From JAGWAJ01 sp026707615 (lineage in GTDB: Bacteria > Acidobacteriota > Vicinamibacteria > Vicinamibacterales > UBA8438): DNA of 64,000 nucleotides. Each line of letters starts with the position of its first letter. The first letter of the stretch is position 1. The stretch is from positions 744,001 through 808,000 of the forward strand of contig CBDBMW010000013.1 of NCBI GenBank assembly GCA_965207595.1, written 5' to 3'. The position numbers and the translations under genes were made by a program. Of the stretch, positions 15,874 to 25,598 are shown piece by piece. The notes under the pieces were generated by a model. The model saw only the letters and a program-made list of their open reading frames with translations, did no database searches and had not been told where the DNA came from.

Positions 15874-18306
15874 ATGACGCGATCCTCCGCCGGTGACCGC
15901 GGCCTGCACGGCGGGCGCAGGACCGGGCGACAGGCCCTCAGGGGCGCGCTGTTCGCCGTGCTCGGCCTGGCCGGTGCGAGCGCGGGCGTCGAGTCCGCGG
16001 AGCCTGGTGCGGGCAGGTCGCGTGCGGCGCAGACCGGCGAGGCCGACGCCGAGGCGAACCGCGTCGTGCAAGGCACCTGCGCGGGCTGCCACAACGACCG
16101 CGCCCAGCGCGGCAACCTGTCGCTGGAACGCTTCGACGTGGCGGACGCGGCCGGGCACGCGGACGTCGCCGAGCGCATGGTCCGCAAGCTGCGGGCCGGC
16201 ATGATGCCGCCCCCGGGGCCCCGCCGCCCCGAGCCGGCCGCTCTCCTCAACCTGGTCGAGACCCTCGAGCGCCGACTCGATGCGGCCGCCGCCCTCGCCC
16301 CCGACCCGGGGAGCCGGCCCTTCCAGCGCCTGAACCGGGCCGAGTACGAACAGGCCGTCCGCGATCTCCTGGCCCTGGACGTGGACGCGGGCGACTGGCT
16401 GCCGCTCGATCCCGTCAGCGCCAACTTCGACAACATCGCGGATGCCCAGACCCTGTCGGCGACCCTGCTCGAGGCGTACCTGAACGCGGCCGGCGCCATC
16501 AGCCGGCTCGCGGTCGGCGAGCGCGGGGGCCGGGCCGTCGATCACACCTACAGCAGTTCGGAGTACGTGTCGCAGCACCCGTGGGACCACGTCCCGGGCG
16601 CTCCCTACGGTACGCGCGGCGGCCTCGTGGTCGACCACGTGTTTCCGGCCGACGCGGAGTACGTCTTCGGTCTGACGTTCACCTCCGGCGCGAACACGCG
16701 CATCGAGGACATCGACGTCTCGATCGACGGCGAGCGCGTCGCGCTGCTGCACTACAACACGGACCGGCGGGTCGACGCCGACGGCCGGGGCGGGGTCAGC
16801 ACCGCGACGCCGCCGATCTTCATCCGGGCCGGGACCCGCCGGGTGGCGGCGGCGTTCGTCCGACGTCAGGACGGTCCCTACGAGGACCTCATCCGCCCGC
16901 ACGACTGGTCCTTCGCCGGCGGCGGCTCGGGCGGGGCGGGCATCACCACGCTGCCGCACGTCCGCGATCTGATCGTCAGCGGCCCCTACAACGCCACCGG
17001 CCTCTCGGAGACGCCGAGCCGGCGGCGGCTCTTCACCTGCCGCCCGACGGCGCCCGCCGAGGCGCGGCCGTGCGCGCGGCGCATCCTCGCCCGGCTGGCC
17101 CGCGAGGCCTACCGGCGCACGCCGACCGACCGGGAGGTGGACGACCTGCTGGCGTTCTTCGACGACGGGGCCGTGCAAGGCGGCTTCGAGGCGGGCGTGC
17201 GGACCGCGCTGGAGGCGCTCCTGGCCAGCCCGCACTTCGTGCTGCGCCTGGAGCGCGCGCCCGTCGACGCGCCGGACCGGGGCTACCGGCTGAGCGACGT
17301 CGACCTCGCCTCGCGCCTGTCGTTCTTCCTGTGGGGCGCCCCGCCGGACGACGAGCTGCAGGGTCTGGCCGACGCGGGGCGGCTTACGCCGGACGAGCTC
17401 GATCGGCAGGCTCTGCGGATGCTGGCCGACCCGCGCTCGGCCGCGCTCGGCCGCCGCTTCGCCGCGCAGTGGCTCCGGCTGCAGGACATGGAGAAGGTGC
17501 GGCCGGACCCGAACTTCTTCCCGGACTACGACGAGAACCTGGCGCGGGCGATGCGTCGCGAGACGGAGCTGTTCTTCGCCGAGATGGTGCGGGAGAACCG
17601 CAGCCTCCTCGACCTGTTCCGGGCCGACTACACCTTCGCCGACGAGCGGCTGGCCCGTCACTACGGGATTCCCGGGGTGGCCGGGCGCCGCTTCCGGCGC
17701 GTGCCGTATCCCGACGATACGCGCCGCGGCATCCTGGGCCACGGCAGCGTGCTGGTCCTCACCTCGCTCGCCAACCGCACGTCGCCGGTGCTGCGCGGCA
17801 AGTGGGTGATGGAGGTGCTGCTGGGCACGCCGCCGCCCCCTCCGCCGCCCGACATCCCCGCGCTGGAGGACGCCGAGGGCTTCCGGGACGGCCGGCGCCT
17901 CACGACCCGCGAGCGGATGGAGGTGCACCGGTCGAACCCGAGCTGCGCGTCGTGCCACCGGCTGATCGACCCTATCGGGCTGGCCCTCGACAACTTCGAC
18001 GTCACCGGGAAGTGGCGCCGGCGGGAGCACGGGATACCCCTCGACACGCGGGGCGTGTACTACGACGGCACGCCGGTGGCATCGCCGCGCGAGCTGGTCG
18101 ACGCGCTGCTGGCGCGGCCCGTCCCGCTCGTGCGCACCTTCACCGAGAACCTGCTGGCGTTCGCCACCGGCCGGCGGGTCGAGCACTTCGATCAGCCCAC
18201 GGTCCGCGCCATCACGCGCGCGGCCGAGGGAGACGACTACCGCATGGCATCGTTCATCATGGGTGTGGTCGGAAGCGACGCGTTCCAGCGCAAGCGGGGC
18301 GGCTGA
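15874..18306 (+). CDS. DUF1592-type c-haem protein (DUF1587/1592/1588/1585), cassette 2
   Basis: 810 residues, paralogue of the product of 11402-13954. After a signal region (hydrophobic core at about 22-38) comes a c-haem motif CAGCH at 69-73 and the motif RKLRAGMMPPPGPRRP. DUF1587 (FQRLNRAEYEQAVRDLLALD) follows at about 150, then DUF1592 (LASRLSFFLWGAPPDDELQ), then the DUF1588 haem-like motif CASCHRLIDPIGLALDNFD at about 691, and DUF1585 at the end. It is predicted to be periplasmic. The ATG at 15874 has no strong ribosome site. It heads a plus-strand cassette with the DUF1552 gene 27 bp downstream, mirroring the minus-strand cassette. Confidence 0.9.
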   Translation: MTRSSAGDRGLHGGRRTGRQALRGALFAVLGLAGASAGVESAEPGAGRSRAAQTGEADAEANRVVQGTCAGCHNDRAQRGNLSLERFDVADAAGHADVAERMVRKLRAGMMPPPGPRRPEPAALLNLVETLERRLDAAAALAPDPGSRPFQRLNRAEYEQAVRDLLALDVDAGDWLPLDPVSANFDNIADAQTLSATLLEAYLNAAGAISRLAVGERGGRAVDHTYSSSEYVSQHPWDHVPGAPYGTRGGLVVDHVFPADAEYVFGLTFTSGANTRIEDIDVSIDGERVALLHYNTDRRVDADGRGGVSTATPPIFIRAGTRRVAAAFVRRQDGPYEDLIRPHDWSFAGGGSGGAGITTLPHVRDLIVSGPYNATGLSETPSRRRLFTCRPTAPAEARPCARRILARLAREAYRRTPTDREVDDLLAFFDDGAVQGGFEAGVRTALEALLASPHFVLRLERAPVDAPDRGYRLSDVDLASRLSFFLWGAPPDDELQGLADAGRLTPDELDRQALRMLADPRSAALGRRFAAQWLRLQDMEKVRPDPNFFPDYDENLARAMRRETELFFAEMVRENRSLLDLFRADYTFADERLARHYGIPGVAGRRFRRVPYPDDTRRGILGHGSVLVLTSLANRTSPVLRGKWVMEVLLGTPPPPPPPDIPALEDAEGFRDGRRLTTRERMEVHRSNPSCASCHRLIDPIGLALDNFDVTGKWRRREHGIPLDTRGVYYDGTPVASPRELVDALLARPVPLVRTFTENLLAFATGRRVEHFDQPTVRAITRAAEGDDYRMASFIMGVVGSDAFQRKRGG

Positions 18307-18333
18307 GCGCGCGGTTCCGGTACAGGAGAGACC

Positions 18334-19746
18334 ATGTCGTTCATCACCGGAACGCACCTGCCGCGCCGCACGTTCCTGCGCGGAATGGGCGCCGGCGTGG
18401 CGCTGCCGCTGCTCGACGCGATGATCCCGGCGGGCCGCCTCGGGCGCACCGTCGCGGCGGCCGCGGCGGACGTGACGCGCCTGGTCTGCATCGAGGAGGT
18501 TCACGGGCTGCCCGGCTGCAACGAGTGGGGCGCGAGCCGCCACCTGTTCGCGCCGGCCGCGACGGGCTCCGACTTCGAGCTGCCGGACGAGAGCGCGCTG
18601 AAGCCGCTCGAGCCGTTCCGCGACCACCTGACCATCGTCAGCAACACCGACGTGCGCATGGCCGAGGCCTTCAGCCCGCCGGAGATCGGCGGCGACCACT
18701 TCCGCTCGTCGGCCGTCTTCCTGACCCAGTCCCACCCGAAGCAGACGCAGGGCTCGGACCTCTTCGTCGGCACGTCGCTCGACCAGCTCTACGCGCGGCG
18801 GTTCGGCCAGTCGACGCCGATGCCGTCGCTCCAGCTCTGCATCGAGAACCTGGATCAGGCCGGCGGCTGCACCTACAACTACTCGTGTGCCTATACGGAC
18901 TCCATCAGCTGGTCGTCGCCGAGCGAGCCGCTGCCGATGATCCGCGACCCGCGGGTCGCCTTCGAGATGCTGTTCGGGGCCGGCGGCACGCCGGAGGAGC
19001 GGGCGGAGCGGCGCGCGACCCGGCGCAGCATCCTCGACTGGATCCTGAGCGACGTGGCGGAGGTCCGCAGGGAGCTCGGCCCCGTCGACCGCCGGCGCCT
19101 GGACCGCTACCTCGACGACGTCCGCGAGGTCGAGCGCCGCATCCGGATGGTCGAGGGGCGCAACGACGGCGGCGAGCCGCGCGAGCTGCCCGACGCGCCG
19201 CGCGGCGTGCCCGACTCGTTCTCCGAGCACATGCAGCTCCTGTTCGATCTCCAGGTGCTCGCGCTGGAGACCGACATGACGCGCGTCATCTCGTTCAAGA
19301 CCGGCCGCGACGCGCAGAACCGCGTGTTCCCGGAGAGCGGCACCAACCGGCCGTTCCACCCCGCCTCGCACCACGGCAACAACGAGGAGCGGATCCTCGA
19401 CTTCAACACGATCTGCCGCTACCGCGTCGGTCAGTTGCCCCATTTCCTCGAACGGCTGCGGGACACGATGGAGGGGGACGGGTCGCTCCTCGACAAGACG
19501 GCAATCATCTGGGGCTCGCCGATGGCCGACGCGAACATCCACAACCACCGGCGCTGTCCCCTGATCCTGCTCGGCGGGGCGAACGGGCACCTGACGGGCA
19601 ACCTGCACCTGAAGGCGGCCGACGGCACGCCGATGGCGAACGCCATGCTTGCGCTCGTGCAGTCGCTGGGGCTGGAGCTGGACGCGTTCGGCGACAGCGA
19701 CGGGACGCTGTCGCTGACGGAGCCGCGTGCGGCGGACGCCGCGTAG
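18334..19746 (+). CDS. DUF1552 family exported protein, cassette 2
   Basis: 470 residues, with AGGAGAG just before the ATG. It has a twin-arginine signal (RRTFLRGMGAGVALPLLDAM), then the DUF1552 pattern: RSSAVFLTQSHPKQTQGSD, LFVGTSLDQLYARRFG, CAYTDSISWSSPSEPLP, the helical segment RRSILDWILSDVAEVRREL, the motif TDMTRVISFKTGRDAQNR, and WGSPMADANIHNHRRCP near the C-terminus. It is a paralogue of the cassette 1 product but clearly diverged, so this is not a recent duplication. It is encoded 27 bp downstream of its DUF1592 partner and is likely co-transcribed with it. Function unknown. Confidence 0.9.
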   Translation: MSFITGTHLPRRTFLRGMGAGVALPLLDAMIPAGRLGRTVAAAAADVTRLVCIEEVHGLPGCNEWGASRHLFAPAATGSDFELPDESALKPLEPFRDHLTIVSNTDVRMAEAFSPPEIGGDHFRSSAVFLTQSHPKQTQGSDLFVGTSLDQLYARRFGQSTPMPSLQLCIENLDQAGGCTYNYSCAYTDSISWSSPSEPLPMIRDPRVAFEMLFGAGGTPEERAERRATRRSILDWILSDVAEVRRELGPVDRRRLDRYLDDVREVERRIRMVEGRNDGGEPRELPDAPRGVPDSFSEHMQLLFDLQVLALETDMTRVISFKTGRDAQNRVFPESGTNRPFHPASHHGNNEERILDFNTICRYRVGQLPHFLERLRDTMEGDGSLLDKTAIIWGSPMADANIHNHRRCPLILLGGANGHLTGNLHLKAADGTPMANAMLALVQSLGLELDAFGDSDGTLSLTEPRAADAA

Positions 19747-19875
19747 TGGGGTGCGGGCGCAGCGACCGCGGGCGCGGGAAGCCTTGGCTCCGAATCCTGG
19801 CCGTTGAGGCCGAGGGCGCAGCGACCGCCGGCGCGCGGGAAGCCTGCCCGGACGCCATCAGGAAGGGGTGAGCAG

Positions 19876-21825
19876 GTGCTCGGAACGGCAACGACGGGCC
19901 GTGTGGGGATCGCAGGGGTCTCTACTCGCCGACGGGCGGTGGCGGTGCCCCGTGCGGCGGGTCGGGCGGCGAGTGCGGGGAGCGTCCTGGTCGTCGTGGT
20001 CGCGCTCGGTAGCGCGCTCTCCGGGGCCCCGGCCCGCGCGGCCGAGCCCCGGGCGGCGCTTGCGGCGACTCCGGTAGCCGACGCGGCACGTGCGGGCGAC
20101 CTCGCGGCAGTGCGATCCTTGCTGGCGGCGGGCGAGGACGCCAACGCCGCGCACGGCGACGGCATGTCGGCCCTGCACTGGGCCGCGGAGCGGAACGACG
20201 CCGAGATGGCCCGGGCGCTGGTCCACGCCGGCGCCGCGGTGGACGCGACGACGCGCATCGGCCGCTACACGCCGTTGCACGTGGCGGCCGCCGCCGGCCA
20301 CGGGGAGGCGGTCGGGGCGCTCCTCGCGTCGGGGGCCGATGCGAAGGCCGCGACGAGCACCGGCGGCGCGACGCCGCTCCACCTGGCGGCCGCCTCCGGC
20401 AGCGTGGCCACGATCGCGGCGTTGCTCGACGGCGGCGCCGACGTGAACGCGGGGGAGCAGGCCTGGGGCCAGACGCCGCTCATCTTCGCGGCGGCCCGCG
20501 ACCGGGTCGAGGCCGTCCGCCTGCTGCTGGCGCGCGGGGCCGATCCCGACGTCACGTCGAAGACCGTCGATCTCGTCGCCGACGGCCGGTTGGCGGTGGA
20601 GGCCCGGCGGCGGCAACGGAGCGTCCTGGAGGCGTTCGAGGCGGGCGACGCCCGGGCGACCCCGAGCCAGGTCCAGGCCGCGGTGCTGGCGGGGCGCGAG
20701 CGCTACCTCTCCGGCGAGATTCCCGAGACCGAGGCCGATCCCGACGCCCCGCCGCCCGCCATCGAGACCCAGGGCGGGCTGACGGCGCTGCTGCACGCGG
20801 CGCGGCAGGGGCACATCGCCGCCGCGGCCGCACTTCTCGACGGAGGGGCCGACATCGACCGCGTCTCGGCCGGCGACGGCACCAGCCCGCTGCTGATGGC
20901 GACCATCAACGCACAGTTCGACCTCGCCCTGATGCTCGTCGAGCGCGGTGCCGATCCCAACGCCTCGTCGAGCCTGAACGGCGTGACCCCGCTCTGGGCG
21001 GCCGTCAACGCCGAGTGGCAGCCGCGCACCCGCTTCCCGCAGCCGCAGCAGCACGGCTTCCAGCAGGCGACGTACCTGGACGTGATGCAGGCCCTGCTCG
21101 AGGCGGGCGCCGACCCGGACGCGCGGCTGACGCGTCACCCTTGGTACATGGTCTACAGCGGGTGCGGCAACCGGAACTGCGGCCTCGTCGACACCGAGGG
21201 GGCGACCGCGTTCTGGCGTGCCGCCTACGCCACGGATCTTCCGGCGATGCGCTTGCTGGTCGGGCACGGCGCGGATCCGCACGTTCCGACCAGGGCCCCG
21301 GCGCCGCCCCGGGCGCGGGGCGGCACCATCGCGCAGAACGACGACGATCCCGATCCGCTGGCGACGCTGCCGGCCGCACCCGGGCTGTGGGTGGCCACCG
21401 ATCTCGCGGCGATGGGCCCCGACCCGTCCGGGCTGCCTCCCTACGAGGCGGGCGACCCGGGGGTGTATCCGATCCACGCCGCATCGGGGGTGGGCTACGG
21501 CGAGGGATTCGCCGGCAACGCCCACCGGCACGCGCCCGACGCCTGGCTCGCGACAGTGGAGTACCTGGTCGAACTCGGGGCGGACGTCAACCAGCGCGAC
21601 CACAACGGCTACAGCGCCGTCCACCACGCCGCGGCGCGCGGCGACGACGAGCTCATCCTCTACCTGGTGGAGCGGGGCGCCGACGTCACCGCCGTCAGCC
21701 GTCGCGGCCAGACGACGGCCGACATGGCCAACGGCCCCGTGCAGCGCGTCTCGCCGATTCCCGAGACGGTCGCTCTGCTCGAGCGGCTCGGCTCGAAGAA
21801 CAACCACAACTGCGTGTCGTGCTGA
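19876..21825 (+). CDS. Exported ankyrin-repeat protein, cassette 2
   Basis: About 649 residues if the GTG at 19876 is the start; GGAAGGGG lies 7 bases upstream, and no better start gives a signal peptide at the right place. The hydrophobic core (AGSVLVVVVALGSALSG) is followed by an AxA site (APARA-AEP). Ankyrin repeats run from about 65 to 190 and again from about 300 to the end, separated by a stretch (about 230-300) without repeats. The C-terminus ends in NNHNCVSC, with two cysteines. It is the third gene of the plus-strand cassette, whereas the ankyrin gene is first in the minus-strand cassette, so gene order differs between the two. Confidence 0.85.
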   Translation: MLGTATTGRVGIAGVSTRRRAVAVPRAAGRAASAGSVLVVVVALGSALSGAPARAAEPRAALAATPVADAARAGDLAAVRSLLAAGEDANAAHGDGMSALHWAAERNDAEMARALVHAGAAVDATTRIGRYTPLHVAAAAGHGEAVGALLASGADAKAATSTGGATPLHLAAASGSVATIAALLDGGADVNAGEQAWGQTPLIFAAARDRVEAVRLLLARGADPDVTSKTVDLVADGRLAVEARRRQRSVLEAFEAGDARATPSQVQAAVLAGRERYLSGEIPETEADPDAPPPAIETQGGLTALLHAARQGHIAAAAALLDGGADIDRVSAGDGTSPLLMATINAQFDLALMLVERGADPNASSSLNGVTPLWAAVNAEWQPRTRFPQPQQHGFQQATYLDVMQALLEAGADPDARLTRHPWYMVYSGCGNRNCGLVDTEGATAFWRAAYATDLPAMRLLVGHGADPHVPTRAPAPPRARGGTIAQNDDDPDPLATLPAAPGLWVATDLAAMGPDPSGLPPYEAGDPGVYPIHAASGVGYGEGFAGNAHRHAPDAWLATVEYLVELGADVNQRDHNGYSAVHHAAARGDDELILYLVERGADVTAVSRRGQTTADMANGPVQRVSPIPETVALLERLGSKNNHNCVSC

Positions 21826-21853
21826 GGTGTGGGCGCCGCGGCGCTCGGAATGA

Positions 21854-22048
21854 TCACTGCGACTCGCCTTCAAGTCGCGCGTCCACGGCCTCGAAGCGCC
21901 TCACCTCCAGGACCGCGTCGAAGTCTTGCAGGCGAACCGGGTCGATCCCCGAGCGCAGGCGCATCGGCTTGGCCGTCACCGTGACCGGCGGCTCGGCGTC
22001 CGCCTCGGCACCCCTGAGACCCCGTCGAATCGCGACCGTGGCTTTCAT
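21854..22048 (-). CDS. Small hypothetical protein (uncertain)
   Basis: 64 codons from ATG 22048 (MKATVAIRRGLRGAE…), ending LEGESQ. The length and the MKATVAI start resemble small antitoxin-like proteins, but no family is recognised and the ribosome site is weak. It is divergent from the gene starting near 22055. It may be a chance reading frame in GC-rich DNA. Confidence 0.3.
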   Translation of the reverse strand: MKATVAIRRGLRGAEADAEPPVTVTAKPMRLRSGIDPVRLQDFDAVLEVRRFEAVDARLEGESQ

Positions 22049-22054
22049 CGGCGA

Positions 22055-22837
22055 ATGGTGGCGTTCTCCGCATATGCTGTCAACGTGAGTGCCCAATGGG
22101 GTGCGTGGTGCTGCTCGACGCTCCTCGCTGCGGTCGCGGTTGGCGTCGTCCCGGCGTTGGCGTCCGCGCAGGAGGCGACGCCCTGGATCGAGATGACGGT
22201 CGTCGGTGTCGATCCCGGCCGGGTCGACGAGTTCCTGGCCGCGCAGCGGGAGCTGTCCGAGCTCGACCGTGAAGCCGGCGTGCCCTGGCGCAGCGTCAGT
22301 CGGACCGCGGTGTTCGGCGACACCTACCGCTTCCTCATCCTCTCCCCGCTTGCCAGCTTCGCGCGCTACGACCGCGACCCCGCCGCCGATCCCGCCCGGG
22401 CCGCCGCCATCGGCCGCATCCGGCGCGTCGTCGACAACCGCACCACCTACGCGCTCCGCACGACGCCGGGGATCGACCACCCGCTTCCGGACGACGCGGA
22501 GCCGTCACTGGTCCTCGTGCAGGTGGTCTCGGTCGTTCCCGGGCGGGAGCAGGACTATCTGCGGGTGATGGCGGAGGACGTGCTGCCGCACTTCGAGGAA
22601 GCCGAGATGCACCACACCTCGGGCGCCCTGACCTTCGGTGGCGAGAGCGGGTACGTCCACTTCTTCCACGTCGGAAGCTTCGCCGAGCTGGACCGCGGGT
22701 CGCCCATGGCCCGCGCCCTCGGCGCGGGCGGGGCGCAAGAGGTACTCGGGAGGCTCACCGGCGTCGTCCGCCGCAGCGAGCAGTGGCTCGTCCGCTACCT
22801 GGCCGACGTGAGCATTCGGCCGCTCCTACTCGATTGA
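22055..22837 (+). CDS. Secreted hypothetical protein
   Basis: About 260 residues from ATG 22055; a GTG at 22085 is an equally possible start. The signal peptide core is LLAAVAVGVVPALASAQ. The mature part holds two similar halves of a small alpha/beta type: WIEMTVVGVDPGRVDEFL with later FLILSPLASFARYDR, and VLVQVVSVVPGREQDYLRV with later YVHFFHVGSFAELDR. Each resembles a dimeric alpha-beta barrel (ferredoxin-like, antibiotic-monooxygenase-like) half, so this may be a fused two-domain version of that fold. No function can be assigned. Its last 12 bp overlap the convergent ATPase gene. Confidence 0.7.
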   Translation: MVAFSAYAVNVSAQWGAWCCSTLLAAVAVGVVPALASAQEATPWIEMTVVGVDPGRVDEFLAAQRELSELDREAGVPWRSVSRTAVFGDTYRFLILSPLASFARYDRDPAADPARAAAIGRIRRVVDNRTTYALRTTPGIDHPLPDDAEPSLVLVQVVSVVPGREQDYLRVMAEDVLPHFEEAEMHHTSGALTFGGESGYVHFFHVGSFAELDRGSPMARALGAGGAQEVLGRLTGVVRRSEQWLVRYLADVSIRPLLLD

Positions 22838-24043
22838 CTGGCGCCGGATGAAGCGGCCGAGAAGCGGCACGGCGAAGGAATAGCGTCCGTGCCGGTTCTT
22901 GAACACGAGGCCCTGCGCGGCGAGCGCCGCGAGCATCTGGTTGGCGTGGCTGCTGCTGAACGGCTTGTCCAGGGTGCGGCGAGACTCCTCGACCACGTCC
23001 TGGACGGTGAATTCGTCGTCGCAGTTCTCGAGACGGGAGATCACGAAGAGCAGCGCCCTCTGACGGTCGGTGGCGCGTGCCCAGCGCCCGGCGAAGAAGT
23101 CCGCATCGAGCTTCCGCTCGATCTCAGCGGCGGGAACGGACGCGCGTTCTCCTCTGTCGATTCTCTGAATGAACGTGTCGTACACCTCCTTGCAGATGAA
23201 CTGGATGAAGTACGGGTAGCCGGCGGACATGGTGACGATCGCCCGGACGGAGCTGTCGCTGAGCCGGACCGGGAAGTCGACGGCCTCCATGGGCTTGCGA
23301 ATGGCCTCCTCGCTTTCCCGCTCGTTCAGGCGATGCAGGAACACGACCCGGAACATCCGTTCGGAGAACGTGCGCGTCTCCACCAGCTTGGGGAACAGCG
23401 TGGGGAGACCGGTCAGCACCAGCATCAGGGGTAGCCCCTGCCTTTGGAGGGATTGGAACGAGTCCAGGAGCAGCGACAGCGGGAACTGCTCCTTGGCCGA
23501 CTGATCGGCCAGGGTCTGGGCCTCGTCGTACGCGAAGATGACGCCTCGAAGCCCGGGGTTGTGCGACAGCGCGGCCCACGCCCCGGCCAGCACGCCCTTC
23601 AGCTTGTCGAGCGACAGGCCGGGGGTTCGGCGGTACTCGTCGAGGAGGACGTCGTAGGTGAGCCGGTGGTGGATCGTCTCCGTGCCCGCCGTGAAGCCGG
23701 CGGCCCGAACCTGCTCGGTTCCGATGACGGTGCCGGCCGTCACCGGCGCCAGGTCCGTGCAGATCCGAATGGCCATGCTGTCTTCGGTGACGCTCGTCGA
23801 TTCCGAGAGGTCGGCTCCCACCCATGCCCAGCCGAGCTCCGTGGCCAGCGGCTTCAGGGAGTCGAGAAGCACGGTCTTGCCGACCCCCCGCAGGCCGGTC
23901 AACACCATGTTCTCGAGAATCGTGCGCTGTCCGAGCAGGCGCAGGAACTCATCGCGTTCTGCTCGCCTCCCGGCGAGGTACGGCGGCGCGTGGCCGGCGC
24001 CGGGGCGGAATGGGTTCGCGAGTTCGGCCATGCGCGTATTCAC
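22826..24043 (-). CDS. AAA ATPase with C-terminal winged-helix region
   Basis: 405 residues from GTG 24043 (ATG at 24031 would give 401). It has Walker A GLRGVGKT at 50-57, Walker B VIFAYDEAQ at 168-176, a sensor-1-like strand LMLVLTGLP at 206-214, and a helical C-terminal third with a winged-helix look (about 320-400). This is the Orc1/Cdc6-like AAA_16 architecture of bacterial stand-alone ATPases; members are often found in accessory DNA and their roles are mostly unknown. The DNA just upstream (24040-24080) is AT-rich compared with its surroundings and may contain the promoter. There is no clear ribosome site, so the message may be leaderless. Confidence 0.8.
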   Translation of the reverse strand: MNTRMAELANPFRPGAGHAPPYLAGRRAERDEFLRLLGQRTILENMVLTGLRGVGKTVLLDSLKPLATELGWAWVGADLSESTSVTEDSMAIRICTDLAPVTAGTVIGTEQVRAAGFTAGTETIHHRLTYDVLLDEYRRTPGLSLDKLKGVLAGAWAALSHNPGLRGVIFAYDEAQTLADQSAKEQFPLSLLLDSFQSLQRQGLPLMLVLTGLPTLFPKLVETRTFSERMFRVVFLHRLNERESEEAIRKPMEAVDFPVRLSDSSVRAIVTMSAGYPYFIQFICKEVYDTFIQRIDRGERASVPAAEIERKLDADFFAGRWARATDRQRALLFVISRLENCDDEFTVQDVVEESRRTLDKPFSSSHANQMLAALAAQGLVFKNRHGRYSFAVPLLGRFIRRQSIE

Positions 24044-24306
24044 AGGTGTACAGATACTAGAGTGAATTTATAACGGCAGATGAATTTAGGCAAGGTTCGG
24101 GCACGACAGGCGGCCCCGGGGGCTCAGCGCGAGTCGACCCGCAGCGGGACGGCGGGCCCGGCGTTCCGAACGGCCGGGTCGAGCCGGCCCGGGGCGCGCG
24201 GCTATCGAGACGCCAAGGGCGCTGGCTACGGCCCGAGCTCGATGGCCCGCGTGCCGGCCCGCCGGCCCACGCGCGGCAGCGGACCGGCCGAGGCGCGGAG
24301 CTCGTC

Positions 24307-25365
24307 CTACCGGCCCTCCGCCGCGGCGTCCTCCGCTCTGGAGCCGGTCATGATGTTCATCATGCCGTAGTTGCCTTCGTGGCAGGCGAACTCGAACATC
24401 GGCTGGTCGTTGCGCGTGTAGGGGAGGGCGCCCGACCACGGCCGCGTCCAGGTCTCCGGGTCGTCGACCGTGAAGCGGTAGTCGAGGAGATCGGGGCCGA
24501 CGCGGGTGAAGCGCTCGGTGACGACCGCCGATTCGCTCAGCCGGCCGCGCGAGAGCGAGTGCTCGGGGCGGCTCCAGCGGCGGATGAACGGCTCGCGCAG
24601 GTTCCTGGTCTCGATGACCAGCGTGTCGCCGTCCCAGTAGCCGCGGGAGCTGCCGGCGAACTGGTGGATGGCCGGCGGCAGGTGCGGGCGGCCGTCGAGG
24701 TAGACGACCCGCAGGTCGTGGATGTGCTCCTGGAGGATCAGCACGAAGTCGGGTGTCTGGAAGAAGTGGTAGTTGTTGTTGTAGCCGGTCGGGAGCGTCG
24801 GGATGCCGCGGTACCAGAGGCAGCGTTCGCTGAGGCCCATCTCCTCCGGCCCGTCCGCGGGGATGCGACCCTGCTGCACGTCGGCCAGGCGCACCCACGC
24901 CGGCGACGTGATGCGGGCCAGGGCCTGCGGCGTCAGCTCCGGGAGCCTCCCGTCCTCCGGGTCGGTGATGAGCGACGTGCGCATCGTCCTGACGATCGAC
25001 GTGCTCTGCTCCGTCCAGTAGCTGTTGTAGGCGCCGACGTTCCCGCCCACCGGCAGCGGTTCCGTGCGCACCTCGCTCGGCGCGTTCTGCTGGTCCACGC
25101 GGTCCTGGGCCTGCCGCTCGCGCGCCGCCACCTCGTCGGCGGTGAAGAACGCCTGGTCGGCCAGCTCCGCGGGCCGCTCGAGCGGAGTGATGGTGGCGTT
25201 GTTCCAGATCGCCTGCAGATCCGGATCGCCCCACGGCGTGCGCGGCGCCGTCCAGTCCGCGGGAGCCTGGAGTTCCGTCTGGGCCGCTGCCGGTGCAGCG
25301 GCGAGCGAGAGGAGGGTGACTAGGGCCGCCAACACTCCGCAGATCCCGGTCAATCGATGGCTCAT
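24307..25365 (-). CDS. Secreted protein of the PWGxPDLQGIW family, copy 2
   Basis: 352 residues. The ATG at 25365 is preceded by AGGAGGAGACCG and followed by a signal peptide (hydrophobic core GICGVLAALVTLLSLAAAP, site AAA-Q). The mature protein opens with RTPWGDPDLQAIWNNATITP and continues LERP. It has GYNNNYHFFQTPDFV in the centre, DGDTLVIETRNL, and ends with FEFACHEGNYGMMNIMTGSR. It is a paralogue of the genes at 644 and 60530. It lies directly downstream of a PQQ dehydrogenase gene on the same strand, with a 233-bp gap in which nothing else is recognised. Function unknown. Confidence 0.85.
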   Translation of the reverse strand: MSHRLTGICGVLAALVTLLSLAAAPAAAQTELQAPADWTAPRTPWGDPDLQAIWNNATITPLERPAELADQAFFTADEVAARERQAQDRVDQQNAPSEVRTEPLPVGGNVGAYNSYWTEQSTSIVRTMRTSLITDPEDGRLPELTPQALARITSPAWVRLADVQQGRIPADGPEEMGLSERCLWYRGIPTLPTGYNNNYHFFQTPDFVLILQEHIHDLRVVYLDGRPHLPPAIHQFAGSSRGYWDGDTLVIETRNLREPFIRRWSRPEHSLSRGRLSESAVVTERFTRVGPDLLDYRFTVDDPETWTRPWSGALPYTRNDQPMFEFACHEGNYGMMNIMTGSRAEDAAAEGR

Positions 25366-25598
25366 CGGTCTCCTCCTGGCGTCACGCGTCATCGTAGCAG
25401 CCCGCCAGAAAGTCTGGGAGCTTCCGCCGCGGAAGCAACCGGCGGAGTTCCTCGGCGCAATACCCAGGGCGGTCGGAGCCCGGGCCCCACACGGAGCCTG
25501 CGACGCGTTGGCGGCGCTTGCGGTGACCACCTGCCCGGCCGACCCCGGACGTCTGGCGGGCGCGGGTCGCGGCGTCGGCGGCATCATCGCCTGGTCGG

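Noticed and set aside
15709..19608. 1299-codon minus-strand reading frame
   Set aside because: It overlaps the DUF1592 and DUF1552 coding genes on the other strand and has no domain or signal. It is a shadow of GC-rich DNA that ends inside the antitoxin relic.
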